From a virus, in IMG/VR virus record IMGVR_UViG_3300010396_000034, positions 1 to 33,618 of that record: 33,618 nt of DNA; one strand, written 5' to 3'. The position numbers and the translations under genes are program-made. Below are positions 1 through 7,344 of this stretch, in pieces. Every line of letters starts with the position of its first letter. The first letter of the stretch is position 1. Below the pieces are notes generated by a model, which made no database searches, was not told where the DNA came from, and worked only from the letters and a program-made list of their open reading frames with translations.

Positions 1-123
1 GCTACTGTTGTTACTGAAGCTTCTAATCAACTTGGTACTGCGGTTATTACGGCTGGTAGCGGTATGGCTGTAACACCAGGTGCAAATGTAATTACCCTTT
101 CTACTGCTGGTTCAGTAGCTCAA
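1..123. repeat. Terminal direct repeat, left copy
   Basis: These 123 bases are identical to 33496-33618. They lie inside the coding sequence of the first long fibre, and the reading frame is continuous across the junction. This is the expected signature of a circular assembly with an overlap at its ends. It could also be a real short terminal redundancy, which the sequence alone cannot exclude. Confidence 0.97.
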
Positions 124-1920
124 GCATATGTCGGTGATTCTGGTACATCAGCTCCATCTGCAGGTTCGATTCATATAAATGCTGGTAATTCATCACAAGT
201 ATGTGGATCATCAGTAGAATTCTTTGCAAGTGGAAGTACTGTTCAATTGAATGTCACAAGCGGTAATAATAGTACCATCATTGGTAAAAATAGCGGTAAT
301 GCAACTCAGACAGGAACTGATAATACTGTATTTGGATATAATTCTGCTACAAGTCTTACTAGCGGTGCATTTAATACAATTGTTGGTGCTGTTGTTGCCA
401 CCGGATTAACTACTGGTTCAAATAATACTTTTGTAGGTCTTAACGCAGGATCTTTTTACACAAGTAGTGAAAGTAGTAATATTATTATTGGTAATGGTAT
501 TACAGGAACCGTGGCTGAATCGAATGTGCTCAGAATTGGTAATGGTACAGGAGCAGGCACTGGTCAAATTAATAAAGCTATTATTAGTGGTATAGATGGA
601 GTTAACGTAGGTTCTGTTGCTACTGTTGTAACAGAATCTGGTGATCAGCTTGGAACTGCAGTTATAACTGCTGGTTCTGGTATTACAGTAACTCCTGGTG
701 CAAATACAATTACAATTGCTGCAACTGGTGGTGGTGGCGGTCTAAGCGATATTACTGGTGATACAGGAGGTGCTCAATCTGGTCCATCAATTAATTTAGA
801 TGCTAATGCTACGGCTGGATCATCTGTATCATTCTCTGGATCAGCAAATACTATTTCATTAAATGTTACTGATTCTCTTCATAATACCATTATTGGTTTA
901 AATGCTGGTAATGTTGGAATAACAGGAAATCATAATATTGGATTAGGTGATTCATCTGCTACATCTGCTACTATGGCTGGTCATCAAAATATTATGATTG
1001 GCGATGGAACCGGAGCTAACTTAACTAGTGGCAACGCTAATATTATGATTGGTACAAACACCGGTAATGGCTTAACTGGCGGTTCTAATAATATTATTCT
1101 TGGTGTAAATGCTGCAGCTGGTGGAGGATTTAGTGGTAGTCAAAATATTATACTTGGTGGAGGTGCAGGAGGATCATTAGCGAGCGGAGCTTCCAATATT
1201 TTCATTGGTCAGAATGCAGGATCTTCCTTAGCTGGTAATAATGCCAATATTGGTATCGGTGTAAATGCTTTAACCTCACTAACTGGTGCTAGTACTACTG
1301 TAATTGGTCATAGTGCAGGTGCTTCATTAGCAAACGCATCACTTAATACTTTTTTTGGATATCAAGCAGGAAATTCAATATCAACTGGAGCATCTAACGT
1401 AATTATTGGTGCTAATGCAGGAACTGGTTATGGATCAACTGAAAGTAGCAACATCGTTATCAATGATAATGGTACAGCAGCTGCTGGCCAATCACATGTA
1501 TTAACAATAGGTGCTGGAACAGGTACATCTGCATATCAACTCAATCAATCTTTCATCCATGGTATTCGTGGTATAACTACTGTTAATAATGATGCAATAG
1601 CAGTTCTCATTGATTCTGCTGGACAACTTGGTACAGTATCTTCATCTGCAAAAGTAAAACATGATATTGCTGATATGAATGATGCTTCTTCACCAGTAAT
1701 GAATCTTCGTCCAGTAACATTTGTATATAACAATGATCCATATGAAAATATACAATATGGTTTGATTGCTGAAGAAGTGAATGAAATATTACCTGAACTT
1801 ACAGCCTATAATAAAGATGGTGAAATAGAATCAGTGAAATATCATTTATTACCAGTGCTATTATTAAACGAAATTAAGAAACTCAATGCACGTATAGCTG
1901 CTTTGGAAGCAAAACAATGA
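1..1920 (+). CDS. Long tail fibre 1, C-terminal part with S74 chaperone domain
   Basis: This is the continuation of the gene starting at 31546. Base 1 is the first base of a codon, and ATG 64 is an internal methionine, not the start. It carries the end of module three and modules four and five. From about full-length residue 1198 it carries a peptidase S74 intramolecular chaperone domain: the KVKHDI region, LRPVTFVYN, YGLIAEEVNEILPEL, and a closing LLLNEIKKLNARIAALEAK helix. In this family the domain drives fibre trimerisation and is then usually cleaved off by itself. The last bases overlap the next start (ATGA at 1917), which suggests coupled translation. Confidence 0.9.
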   Translation, partial: ATVVTEASNQLGTAVITAGSGMAVTPGANVITLSTAGSVAQAYVGDSGTSAPSAGSIHINAGNSSQVCGSSVEFFASGSTVQLNVTSGNNSTIIGKNSGNATQTGTDNTVFGYNSATSLTSGAFNTIVGAVVATGLTTGSNNTFVGLNAGSFYTSSESSNIIIGNGITGTVAESNVLRIGNGTGAGTGQINKAIISGIDGVNVGSVATVVTESGDQLGTAVITAGSGITVTPGANTITIAATGGGGGLSDITGDTGGAQSGPSINLDANATAGSSVSFSGSANTISLNVTDSLHNTIIGLNAGNVGITGNHNIGLGDSSATSATMAGHQNIMIGDGTGANLTSGNANIMIGTNTGNGLTGGSNNIILGVNAAAGGGFSGSQNIILGGGAGGSLASGASNIFIGQNAGSSLAGNNANIGIGVNALTSLTGASTTVIGHSAGASLANASLNTFFGYQAGNSISTGASNVIIGANAGTGYGSTESSNIVINDNGTAAAGQSHVLTIGAGTGTSAYQLNQSFIHGIRGITTVNNDAIAVLIDSAGQLGTVSSSAKVKHDIADMNDASSPVMNLRPVTFVYNNDPYENIQYGLIAEEVNEILPELTAYNKDGEIESVKYHLLPVLLLNEIKKLNARIAALEAKQ

Positions 1921-2270
1921 GTAATTTAGTTAGTTCAATTCGAGTTCGATATGAACCTTTACGAAGCATTGATGGTGCATCAATAACAGGGATTTATCAA
2001 GGTGTAGGTTTACCCTTTGCTAATCCTGTAAGAATACTTAAAGTTACCAATTTTACTAATGAGAATATTCTTATATCTCTCAATGGTGTTGATGATCATG
2101 ATATAGTTGGAGCTAGCGGATTCTTTTTATATGATTATGCTTCTAATAAAGCGGATGCAGCTGGTCTCCTTGAGCAACCTCAAGGAGATAGAATCTATGT
2201 GAAGGCAGAAGATACTCTTCCTACACTTGGAAATCTCTATGTAACCGTTGTATACGCTTCTCAAGTTTAA
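1917..2270 (+). CDS. Small fibre-associated protein, paralogue of 30527-30853
   Basis: A 117-residue protein that starts inside the stop of fibre 1 (ATGA), so translation is probably coupled. It is predicted to be mostly beta strand. It aligns with the 108-residue product of 30527-30853: PVRILKVTNFTNENILISLNGVDDHD here matches the IRINNASNEAITVSYDGIHDHE stretch there, and both end in a YVTVVYA or YLSGYYV strand. Sitting between two giant fibres suggests a fibre attachment, baseplate or assembly role. No family name is assigned. Confidence 0.8.
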   Translation: MSNLVSSIRVRYEPLRSIDGASITGIYQGVGLPFANPVRILKVTNFTNENILISLNGVDDHDIVGASGFFLYDYASNKADAAGLLEQPQGDRIYVKAEDTLPTLGNLYVTVVYASQV

Positions 2271-2283
2271 AACAGTAGGATTT

Positions 2284-2323
2284 ATGTCACTATGAGTGGG
2301 GTAAATCCTACTCATAGTGACAT
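2284..2323 (+). terminator. Long hairpin between fibre 1 cassette and fibre 2
   Basis: ATGTCACTATGAGT (2284-2297) pairs perfectly with ACTCATAGTGACAT (2310-2323). Four more inner pairs, two of them G-T, leave a TAAA loop, giving about 18 pairs. TTATACTATT follows, a weak U-rich tail. It may be a partial terminator or an RNA processing or stability element. A competing stem is reported among the findings. Confidence 0.6.
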
Positions 2324-2344
2324 TTATACTATTAGGAGAAAATT

Positions 2345-5300
2345 ATGAGTCAAGCGGGTAATTTTAATAATTCTATTGTGCCACCAGGAACGGTAGTCGA
2401 AACTTTACAAGGTAATTCAGGCGGTAAAGTTGGTCCTGATGGCACCAATAATATTAATATTGTGGGTGATAATGTTGGAATTACTATTGTAGGTAATCCT
2501 GGCACACATACTCTGGTAGCATCACTAGTTGGTGGTGGAGACGCAGCTGAAACATTTATTACTGATAACGGTACTGCAAATCCTTCTGGTGGTGTTATTA
2601 ACATTATAACTAATAATGCAGCACAAGCTGCCGGATCATCAGTATTATTTAATGGTGCTGGCGATACGATTACTTTAAGCGTTACTGATGCTAATTCTAA
2701 TACTATTATTGGTAATTCTGCAGGTAATAGTTCAATATCAGGAACATCAAATACTGTACTAGGTAACGGTTCTGGATCATCTCTTACGAGTGGTATAGAT
2801 AACACTATTATTGGTGCAGATTCAGTAGGTAGTTTAACAACTGGTAATCGAAGTGTCTTTGTAGGACAAGGTACTGGTAATGCTTATACATCAAGTGAAG
2901 ATAGTAACATACTTATTGGTTCAAATGTAATAGGAACCGTAGGTGAATCAAATGTATTGAGAATTGGTCTAGGTACAGGATCAGCGCCAAGTAATATTAA
3001 TAAATCATTTGTTGCTGGTATTGTTGGAATTACTCCGGATACTGCAGATGGTATTCCTGTGTTTATTGGATCTGCTGGACAATTAGGAACCGATGGTAAC
3101 GGCGGAACTACTTTAATATCAACACTTACTGGTGATGGATCTGTTGTTGTACATCCATCAGCGGGTAATATTAATATAGTTGGTGATGGTGCTACGGCTA
3201 CTGTAACTGCTAATCCAGGAACTCATACTTTAACTATTTCTGCAGTTGGTGGTGGAGGTGGAAGTCTCAATGATCTTGTTGATGATTTTGGTGGTGTTGT
3301 TGCGCCTATTGTTGGACAAATTCAAGTTATAGCAGGTAATTCTATTCAAAATTGTGGATCATCAGTATCTTTTAAAGCTTCAGGTGGTAATGTTCTTGAA
3401 CTTAATATTACTGATCTCAATGACAATACAATTATTGGTCTTGAATCAGGAAATGGAACAATATCGGGCGATCAAAATACAGTCATAGGAACATCATCTG
3501 GAAAATCTCTTACTTCAGGATCATCTAATACTATTGTTGGATTTAGTAGTGGTGCTTCATTATTAACTGGTACTAATAATATTCTTTTTGGTGACTCAAC
3601 AGGAACTACTTATACATCTAATGAAAGTAGTAATATCCTTCTCAATTCAGTTGGAGTTATATCTGAATCAAATGTTATGAGAATTGGTGCCGGTACAGGT
3701 GCGGGAAGTAAACAACTTAATAAATCGTTTATTTCTGGAATAGTTGGAATCACTCCTGTAAGTGCTGATGGTATTCCTGTATTTATTGGATCTGCAGGTC
3801 AACTTGGCACTGTTGGTAATGGGGGAACTACATTAATATCTACACTTACTGGTGATGGAGCCGTTGTCGTACATCCTTTAGCGGGCAATATTAATATTGT
3901 TGGGGATGGTTCTACTGCAGCAGTAATTGCTAATCCAGGCACCCACACTCTAACTATATCGGCAATAGGCGGTGGTGGTGGAAGTCTTAATGATCTTATT
4001 GATGATTTTGGTGGTGTGGTTACTCCAACTGCAGGACAAATTCAAGTTATAGCAGGTAATGCTGCTCAAAATTGTGGGTCATCGGTAAATTTTAAAGCTG
4101 CCGGCGGTAATATTCTTGAATTGAATGTATCAGATACTCTTGCTAATACCATTATAGGCGGTGATTCTGGTAATGCCTCTATAAGTGGTACTAATAATAC
4201 TGTACTTGGAGTAAATTGTGGAACATCTATTACTTCTGGTAGCAGTAATATATTTATTGGTCTCCAAGCAGGTAATTTAGTTACAACTGGCTCAGGTAAT
4301 TTCCTTTGTGGTGATGGATCATTGAATGTAGTTCTACAAGGAACAACTACATCAACTGGTCTTTATGCTTTTGGTGCTTCTATCACTGGAGAACTTTTCT
4401 TTCACAATTGGGGTGGTATTGCATCAGCAAATACATTTATTGGTTATAATGCGGGAAATAGTTTTAATATTGCTCAAACAGTGTCAAATTTACGTAACAC
4501 TGGTTGTGGTGATAGCACATTAAGAGCATTAACAATAGGAAGCAATAATACAGCACTTGGTGGTTCTGCTGGATCATCTGTTACTTCAGGTTCTTATAAT
4601 ACTTTGATGGGAGTATCATCAGGTGTTAATTATACGAGCAATGAAAGTTCTAATATATGTATTGGATATAATGTCAGAGGTACTGTAACTGAATCAAATA
4701 CTTTAAGAATTGGGAATGGAACTGGTGCGAGCATAGGTGATATCAATAAAGCTTTCATACAAGGTATTCGTGGTATAACTACAGGAGTTGCTAATGCTAT
4801 TCCAGTAGTTATAGACTCAAATGGCCAACTTGGAACTGCTGGTGGAAGTGGTGTTCTTACAACACTTACTGGTAATACTGGTGGCGCTGTATCGGGAAAT
4901 GCAGGGAATATTGATATCATTGGTGATGGTACTTCAATTAATGTTGTTGGAAATCCAGGACTTAATACACTTACTATATCAGCTATTGGTGGAAGCGCTG
5001 GACCATCATTTGTTGCATACCGATCAACTGATCTTTCATTTACAGATGCTACACTTACCACTATTACATATGATACAGTAGCTTCTAATGTTGGTGGAGC
5101 TTTTAATGGTGGTACAGGAGTATTTACAGCTCCTGTTAATGGATTATATAATTTCTCATTAGGAGCTTTGATTACCCTTGGTTCATCTATTCAATATGGA
5201 CGTGGCAATATAGTGCAACTCGTGACCACAAGCTTTTCATTCCAATTATTCCCACCTACTTTCGGTATCACTGGTACTGGAGGTATTAATCAATTTTATG

Positions 5301-5464
5301 TTGGAAATAATTTTTATGTAAATATGAATGCAGGAGAAACAGCAAGAATTAAAGTAATTACTACAGCTCCTGGTATAATAAATCCGGTTGTTAAAGGAAT
5401 TACAACAGTATCACCTTCAATAAATCCAGGAATTAATACATTTTTCAGCGGATCTCTAGTATAA
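2345..5464 (+). CDS. Long tail fibre 2 with C1q-like C-terminal domain
   Basis: A 1039-residue fibre starting after AGGAGAAAATT. It has the same shaft design as fibre 1: short NTIIG/NTVLG/LTSGSSN repeats grouped into three modules, each closed by ESSNI..ESN.LRIG.GTG, an NKSF or NKAF..GI block, and a GQLGT block. It lacks the S74 domain. From about residue 886 it ends in a C1q/TNF-like jelly roll: FVAYRSTDLSFTDA, YDTV, GGAFNGGTGVFTAPVNGLYNFS, and a hydrophobic closing strand near the end. C1q-type heads trimerise and bind varied ligands, so this is a likely receptor-binding tip. The gene is followed by hairpins and a convergent gene. Confidence 0.88.
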   Translation: MSQAGNFNNSIVPPGTVVETLQGNSGGKVGPDGTNNINIVGDNVGITIVGNPGTHTLVASLVGGGDAAETFITDNGTANPSGGVINIITNNAAQAAGSSVLFNGAGDTITLSVTDANSNTIIGNSAGNSSISGTSNTVLGNGSGSSLTSGIDNTIIGADSVGSLTTGNRSVFVGQGTGNAYTSSEDSNILIGSNVIGTVGESNVLRIGLGTGSAPSNINKSFVAGIVGITPDTADGIPVFIGSAGQLGTDGNGGTTLISTLTGDGSVVVHPSAGNINIVGDGATATVTANPGTHTLTISAVGGGGGSLNDLVDDFGGVVAPIVGQIQVIAGNSIQNCGSSVSFKASGGNVLELNITDLNDNTIIGLESGNGTISGDQNTVIGTSSGKSLTSGSSNTIVGFSSGASLLTGTNNILFGDSTGTTYTSNESSNILLNSVGVISESNVMRIGAGTGAGSKQLNKSFISGIVGITPVSADGIPVFIGSAGQLGTVGNGGTTLISTLTGDGAVVVHPLAGNINIVGDGSTAAVIANPGTHTLTISAIGGGGGSLNDLIDDFGGVVTPTAGQIQVIAGNAAQNCGSSVNFKAAGGNILELNVSDTLANTIIGGDSGNASISGTNNTVLGVNCGTSITSGSSNIFIGLQAGNLVTTGSGNFLCGDGSLNVVLQGTTTSTGLYAFGASITGELFFHNWGGIASANTFIGYNAGNSFNIAQTVSNLRNTGCGDSTLRALTIGSNNTALGGSAGSSVTSGSYNTLMGVSSGVNYTSNESSNICIGYNVRGTVTESNTLRIGNGTGASIGDINKAFIQGIRGITTGVANAIPVVIDSNGQLGTAGGSGVLTTLTGNTGGAVSGNAGNIDIIGDGTSINVVGNPGLNTLTISAIGGSAGPSFVAYRSTDLSFTDATLTTITYDTVASNVGGAFNGGTGVFTAPVNGLYNFSLGALITLGSSIQYGRGNIVQLVTTSFSFQLFPPTFGITGTGGINQFYVGNNFYVNMNAGETARIKVITTAPGIINPVVKGITTVSPSINPGINTFFSGSLV
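3052..3390 (+). repeat. Intragenic direct repeat, copy 1 (720-bp period)
   Basis: This stretch of fibre 2 is closely similar to 3772-4110, at a constant offset of 720 bases (240 codons) without gaps. Both copies encode FIGSAGQLGT, TTLISTLTGDG, HTLTISA, GGGGSLNDL and QIQVIAGN in the same order. It marks duplication of one complete shaft module. Confidence 0.85.
3772..4110 (+). repeat. Intragenic direct repeat, copy 2 (720-bp period)
   Basis: Second copy of the module at 3052-3390. Many differences are silent or conservative, so the duplication is old or the copies are under selection to stay alike in protein sequence. Confidence 0.85.
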
Positions 5465-5486
5465 TAGATAATGTTTTGAATAGAAG

Positions 5487-5551
5487 CTCCCATGGCGACT
5501 AACCTGCACCATGGGAGACACTTATAGAAAGAGAGGAAACTTTCTATAAGT
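5487..5551. terminator. Two tandem hairpins between convergent genes
   Basis: CTCCCATGG pairs with CCATGGGAG (5487-5517). ACTTATAGAAAG pairs perfectly with CTTTCTATAAGT (5520-5551, 8-base loop). They sit between the end of fibre 2 and the convergent ERF gene. Neither strand shows a clear T-run after the stem, so they may act as transcript 3' ends or stability elements rather than classical terminators. Confidence 0.55.
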
Positions 5552-5579
5552 ACAGTGCTCATTGTTAAGCTAAAGCTTA

Positions 5580-6257
5580 CTATTTCTTCCTCAAGTAATC
5601 TTCTTGAGTTCTTTTGATCTTTAATATCTTTGTTCGTGCCCTATGATATTCAGCAGCTGGCAAATCAGCCAGTGTACGAATCTCATACACTTCCATAATA
5701 TCTTTAGCTATCTTTTCAAATCCATGCAACTCAATCAAGAGTTCTTCATATTGATGTTTATTGATCACATCAGTACGATCAACTTCTTCTTTTACTGGAG
5801 CATCTGGTTTACGTAATTGTGAAATGAGATGCTGTTCTGCCATGATTTCCCCATTATCATCGAATGCAATAGGATCATTTTCCGACGGAGCAATACCAAG
5901 AATCATAAGGGCATGAAGCCTTTTATGAATTTCATAGATATTGCCCGTTTGTCGTTCCGTCTTGCCCGTAACCACTCGAGCGCAGGAGGAGATATATTGT
6001 CCTGATTCATGTCCAATTGTTGTTTTAAGCAACGCGGCACCTGAGCCTTCATCTAATAATTCTATAAACTGGAAGAATCCTAGCCCATTTTTGGCTAATG
6101 ATTCTCTTACAGCTTCTAATATGGCTTGGAGATTTGCAAACTTTCCGCCTGGGGCATCCTGGTTTGCAATGAGCTTTTTATAACTGCCTTGAGCTTTAGA
6201 CAGTGCTCCCATGATTTCATTGATTTCTGTAGAACGATAAATACTATTTTGTTCCAT
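5580..6257 (-). CDS. erf: ERF-family single-strand annealing protein 1
   Basis: A 225-residue protein whose layout fits the ERF superfamily of phage single-strand annealing proteins. The N-terminal helix LSKAQGSYKKLIANQDAPGG is followed by FANLQAILEAVRESLAKNGLGFFQF, a LLKTTIGHESGQYISS strand pair, and an IHKRLHALMILGIAP segment. An acidic linker leads to a small C-terminal helical region with IRTLADLPAAEY. These proteins anneal complementary strands during recombination and concatemer formation. It is the last gene of the leftward early operon. The start has no obvious ribosome site. A second ERF protein is encoded divergently at 7345-7956. Confidence 0.8.
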   Translation of the reverse strand: MEQNSIYRSTEINEIMGALSKAQGSYKKLIANQDAPGGKFANLQAILEAVRESLAKNGLGFFQFIELLDEGSGAALLKTTIGHESGQYISSCARVVTGKTERQTGNIYEIHKRLHALMILGIAPSENDPIAFDDNGEIMAEQHLISQLRKPDAPVKEEVDRTDVINKHQYEELLIELHGFEKIAKDIMEVYEIRTLADLPAAEYHRARTKILKIKRTQEDYLRKK

Positions 6258-6260
6258 ATT

Positions 6261-6461
6261 TTATTTACTTAAGCTGTCATAATATTTCCGAAAACATACA
6301 TAGCACACTGCGTGACCTTCATATCGAGTTTGTTGTTTACACATTGGGCACACTGACAAACTAGCTGGTGATGATATGTGGTTCGTCTGCTTGCTGTGTT
6401 GCTCCTGATTTTTTGAGTGTTTCGATAAACTCATTGTAGAATGTGACTGCATTTGATACAT
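6261..6461 (-). CDS. Small zinc-ribbon-like protein, start uncertain
   Basis: The C-terminal 30 residues carry two CxxC pairs (VCPMCKQQ and VCYVCFRKYY), a likely zinc-binding knuckle. ATG 6461 has a GAGG-type site 6-7 bases upstream and gives a 66-residue protein, but it overlaps the preceding gene by about 100 bases in another frame. A TTG or GTG start just after that gene's stop would give only about 30 residues. It ends just before ERF 1, so it belongs to the same leftward operon. Confidence 0.5.
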   Translation of the reverse strand: MYQMQSHSTMSLSKHSKNQEQHSKQTNHISSPASLSVCPMCKQQTRYEGHAVCYVCFRKYYDSLSK

Positions 6462-6675
6462 ATTGATGCCTCGTAGCAATAAAATTATACGCTGGATATA
6501 AGATTGCAAATGTTTCTTGGATCTCTTTAAGAATCTGATTTACTTCTGGTAAGTTTGTATCATCTATTGGTTTACCACGATGAGTATCAAGCTTAGTATG
6601 AAGCTCTGTATATATATTCCATACACGATTAATTTCAACATCTAGTTCATTCGTTAACTTCTCGATCAACTCCAT
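6361..6675 (-). CDS. Unknown helical protein of the leftward early operon
   Basis: 104 residues from ATG 6675, which follows a strong GGAAAGGA site. An upstream ATG at 6711 in the same frame has no such site. The protein is predicted to be almost entirely alpha-helical (ELIEKLTNELDVEINRVWNIY, then NQILKEIQETFAIL). It overlaps the end of the preceding gene by 29 bases, as expected for a tight early operon. I do not recognise the family. Its position beside an ERF gene makes a recombination or regulatory accessory role possible. Confidence 0.7.
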   Translation of the reverse strand: MELIEKLTNELDVEINRVWNIYTELHTKLDTHRGKPIDDTNLPEVNQILKEIQETFAILYPAYNFIATRHQYVSNAVTFYNEFIETLKKSGATQQADEPHIITS

Positions 6676-6919
6676 CTTCTTCCTTTCCATAAACACGTTT
6701 AATTGATTCAAATATTTTTTCTAAACTTGGGTTTTGATTATAAATCAAAGATTGAACTGGTTCTAATTCTGTAATTACTACATACATTTTTTTTTCAAGT
6801 TCTTCAATCTCATTATTAATGGCGCGCATTTTATCATAATATTCTGTGAAGCATTTTAATCTTCCATCAATACGCTTTTGCAGCAAATCAGTGAGTTTTT
6901 TTATTGTCATATCTTTCAT
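6647..6919 (-). CDS. Unknown coiled-coil protein, first gene of the leftward operon
   Basis: I chose ATG 6919 (90 residues) because AGGAAAGC stands directly upstream. The in-frame ATG at 6940 lies inside a hairpin and has no ribosome site. The sequence is helical and charged, with a coiled-coil stretch (MRAINNEIEELEKKMYVVITELE) and an acidic tail (GKEEDGVDREVNE). No known family is recognised. It is the first product of the leftward promoter near 6970-6997. Confidence 0.7.
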   Translation of the reverse strand: MKDMTIKKLTDLLQKRIDGRLKCFTEYYDKMRAINNEIEELEKKMYVVITELEPVQSLIYNQNPSLEKIFESIKRVYGKEEDGVDREVNE

Positions 6920-6932
6920 GCTTTCCTCAGGT

Positions 6933-6949
6933 CGTGACATTTTGTCACG
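6933..6949 (-). promoter_or_regulatory. Leader hairpin/palindrome upstream of the leftward operon
   Basis: CGTGACA and TGTCACG flank three T bases, a perfect 7-bp inverted repeat. It lies between the leftward -10 box and the ribosome site of the first gene, and masks an upstream in-frame ATG. It could be an RNA hairpin controlling start choice or a DNA operator. Confidence 0.5.
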
Positions 6950-6969
6950 GATTGAACTTCATAGATATA

Positions 6970-6997
6970 AATATACACTATTAACTTGCTATGTCAA
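6970..6997 (-). promoter_or_regulatory. Leftward early promoter
   Basis: Reading leftward, TTGACA (6997-6992), a 16-base spacer and TATATT (6975-6970) form a near-consensus sigma70-type promoter. It lies about 50 bases before the first start of the ERF 1 operon. Confidence 0.65.
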
Positions 6998-7002
6998 TAC
7001 AC

Positions 7003-7030
7003 TTGACTCAATATATAAAATATATATACT
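7003..7030 (+). promoter_or_regulatory. Rightward early promoter
   Basis: TTGACT (7003-7008), a 16-base spacer and TATACT (7025-7030) form a sigma70-type promoter about 20 bases before the HTH-like gene. Its -35 box faces that of the leftward promoter. The two make an inverted repeat, GTCAA-tacac-TTGAC (6993-7007). Confidence 0.65.
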
Positions 7031-7048
7031 TATAAACATGGGGGAATT

Positions 7049-7336
7049 ATGAGAATAATAACAGGTTCATTACTTGCTGCTAAAAATAAATCATTAATAA
7101 AAAGTTTTATAAAGAAAGATACAACAATGAAGGTTATAGATTATCTTAAAAAGCTCAAAGATATAACTGAACATGAGTTTATGTCAGATAAAGAATTGGT
7201 AGATAGGATTGGTATCTGTCAAAATACTTTGATTAGAGCACGCCGTAATCCTGATAAATGTTCAATGCACACCGCAAAGAAGTTTAAAAAATTTGTTGAA
7301 GAATGGGAAGCTACAAAGTTGAGTGTCATACACTAA
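7049..7336 (+). CDS. Putative helix-turn-helix regulator
   Basis: 95 residues from ATG 7049, which follows GGGGGA. An in-frame ATG at 7127 is an alternative start with a weaker site. The segment MSDKELVDRIGICQNTLIRARRNPDKCS looks like a small HTH (helix, turn with G, recognition helix rich in R), followed by a lysine-rich helix. As first gene of the rightward early operon, next to two back-to-back promoters, it is a natural candidate for the switch or autoregulator. The fold is an inference from sequence pattern only. Confidence 0.65.
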   Translation: MRIITGSLLAAKNKSLIKSFIKKDTTMKVIDYLKKLKDITEHEFMSDKELVDRIGICQNTLIRARRNPDKCSMHTAKKFKKFVEEWEATKLSVIH

Positions 7337-7344
7337 AGGATTGC

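Noticed and set aside
2127-2315. 62-codon minus-strand frame across the end of the 117-residue gene
   Set aside because: It overlaps a real gene and starts within a hairpin without a ribosome site.
2350-2805. 151-codon minus-strand frame opposite fibre 2, with similar frames at 4630-5061, 1545-1733 and 31683-31937
   Set aside because: They are rich in P, L, I and V because they mirror the G/N/T repeats of the fibre shaft. They have no convincing ribosome sites and lie fully opposite real genes.
4821-5081. 86-codon plus-strand frame inside fibre 2
   Set aside because: Low-complexity L/H/Q composition caused by reading the repeats in another frame.
1-5464. CRISPR array or tandem repeats in the fibre region
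   Set aside because: The repeats are imperfect, keep the reading frame and differ mostly at third positions. They are protein-level repeats, not spacers between identical direct repeats.
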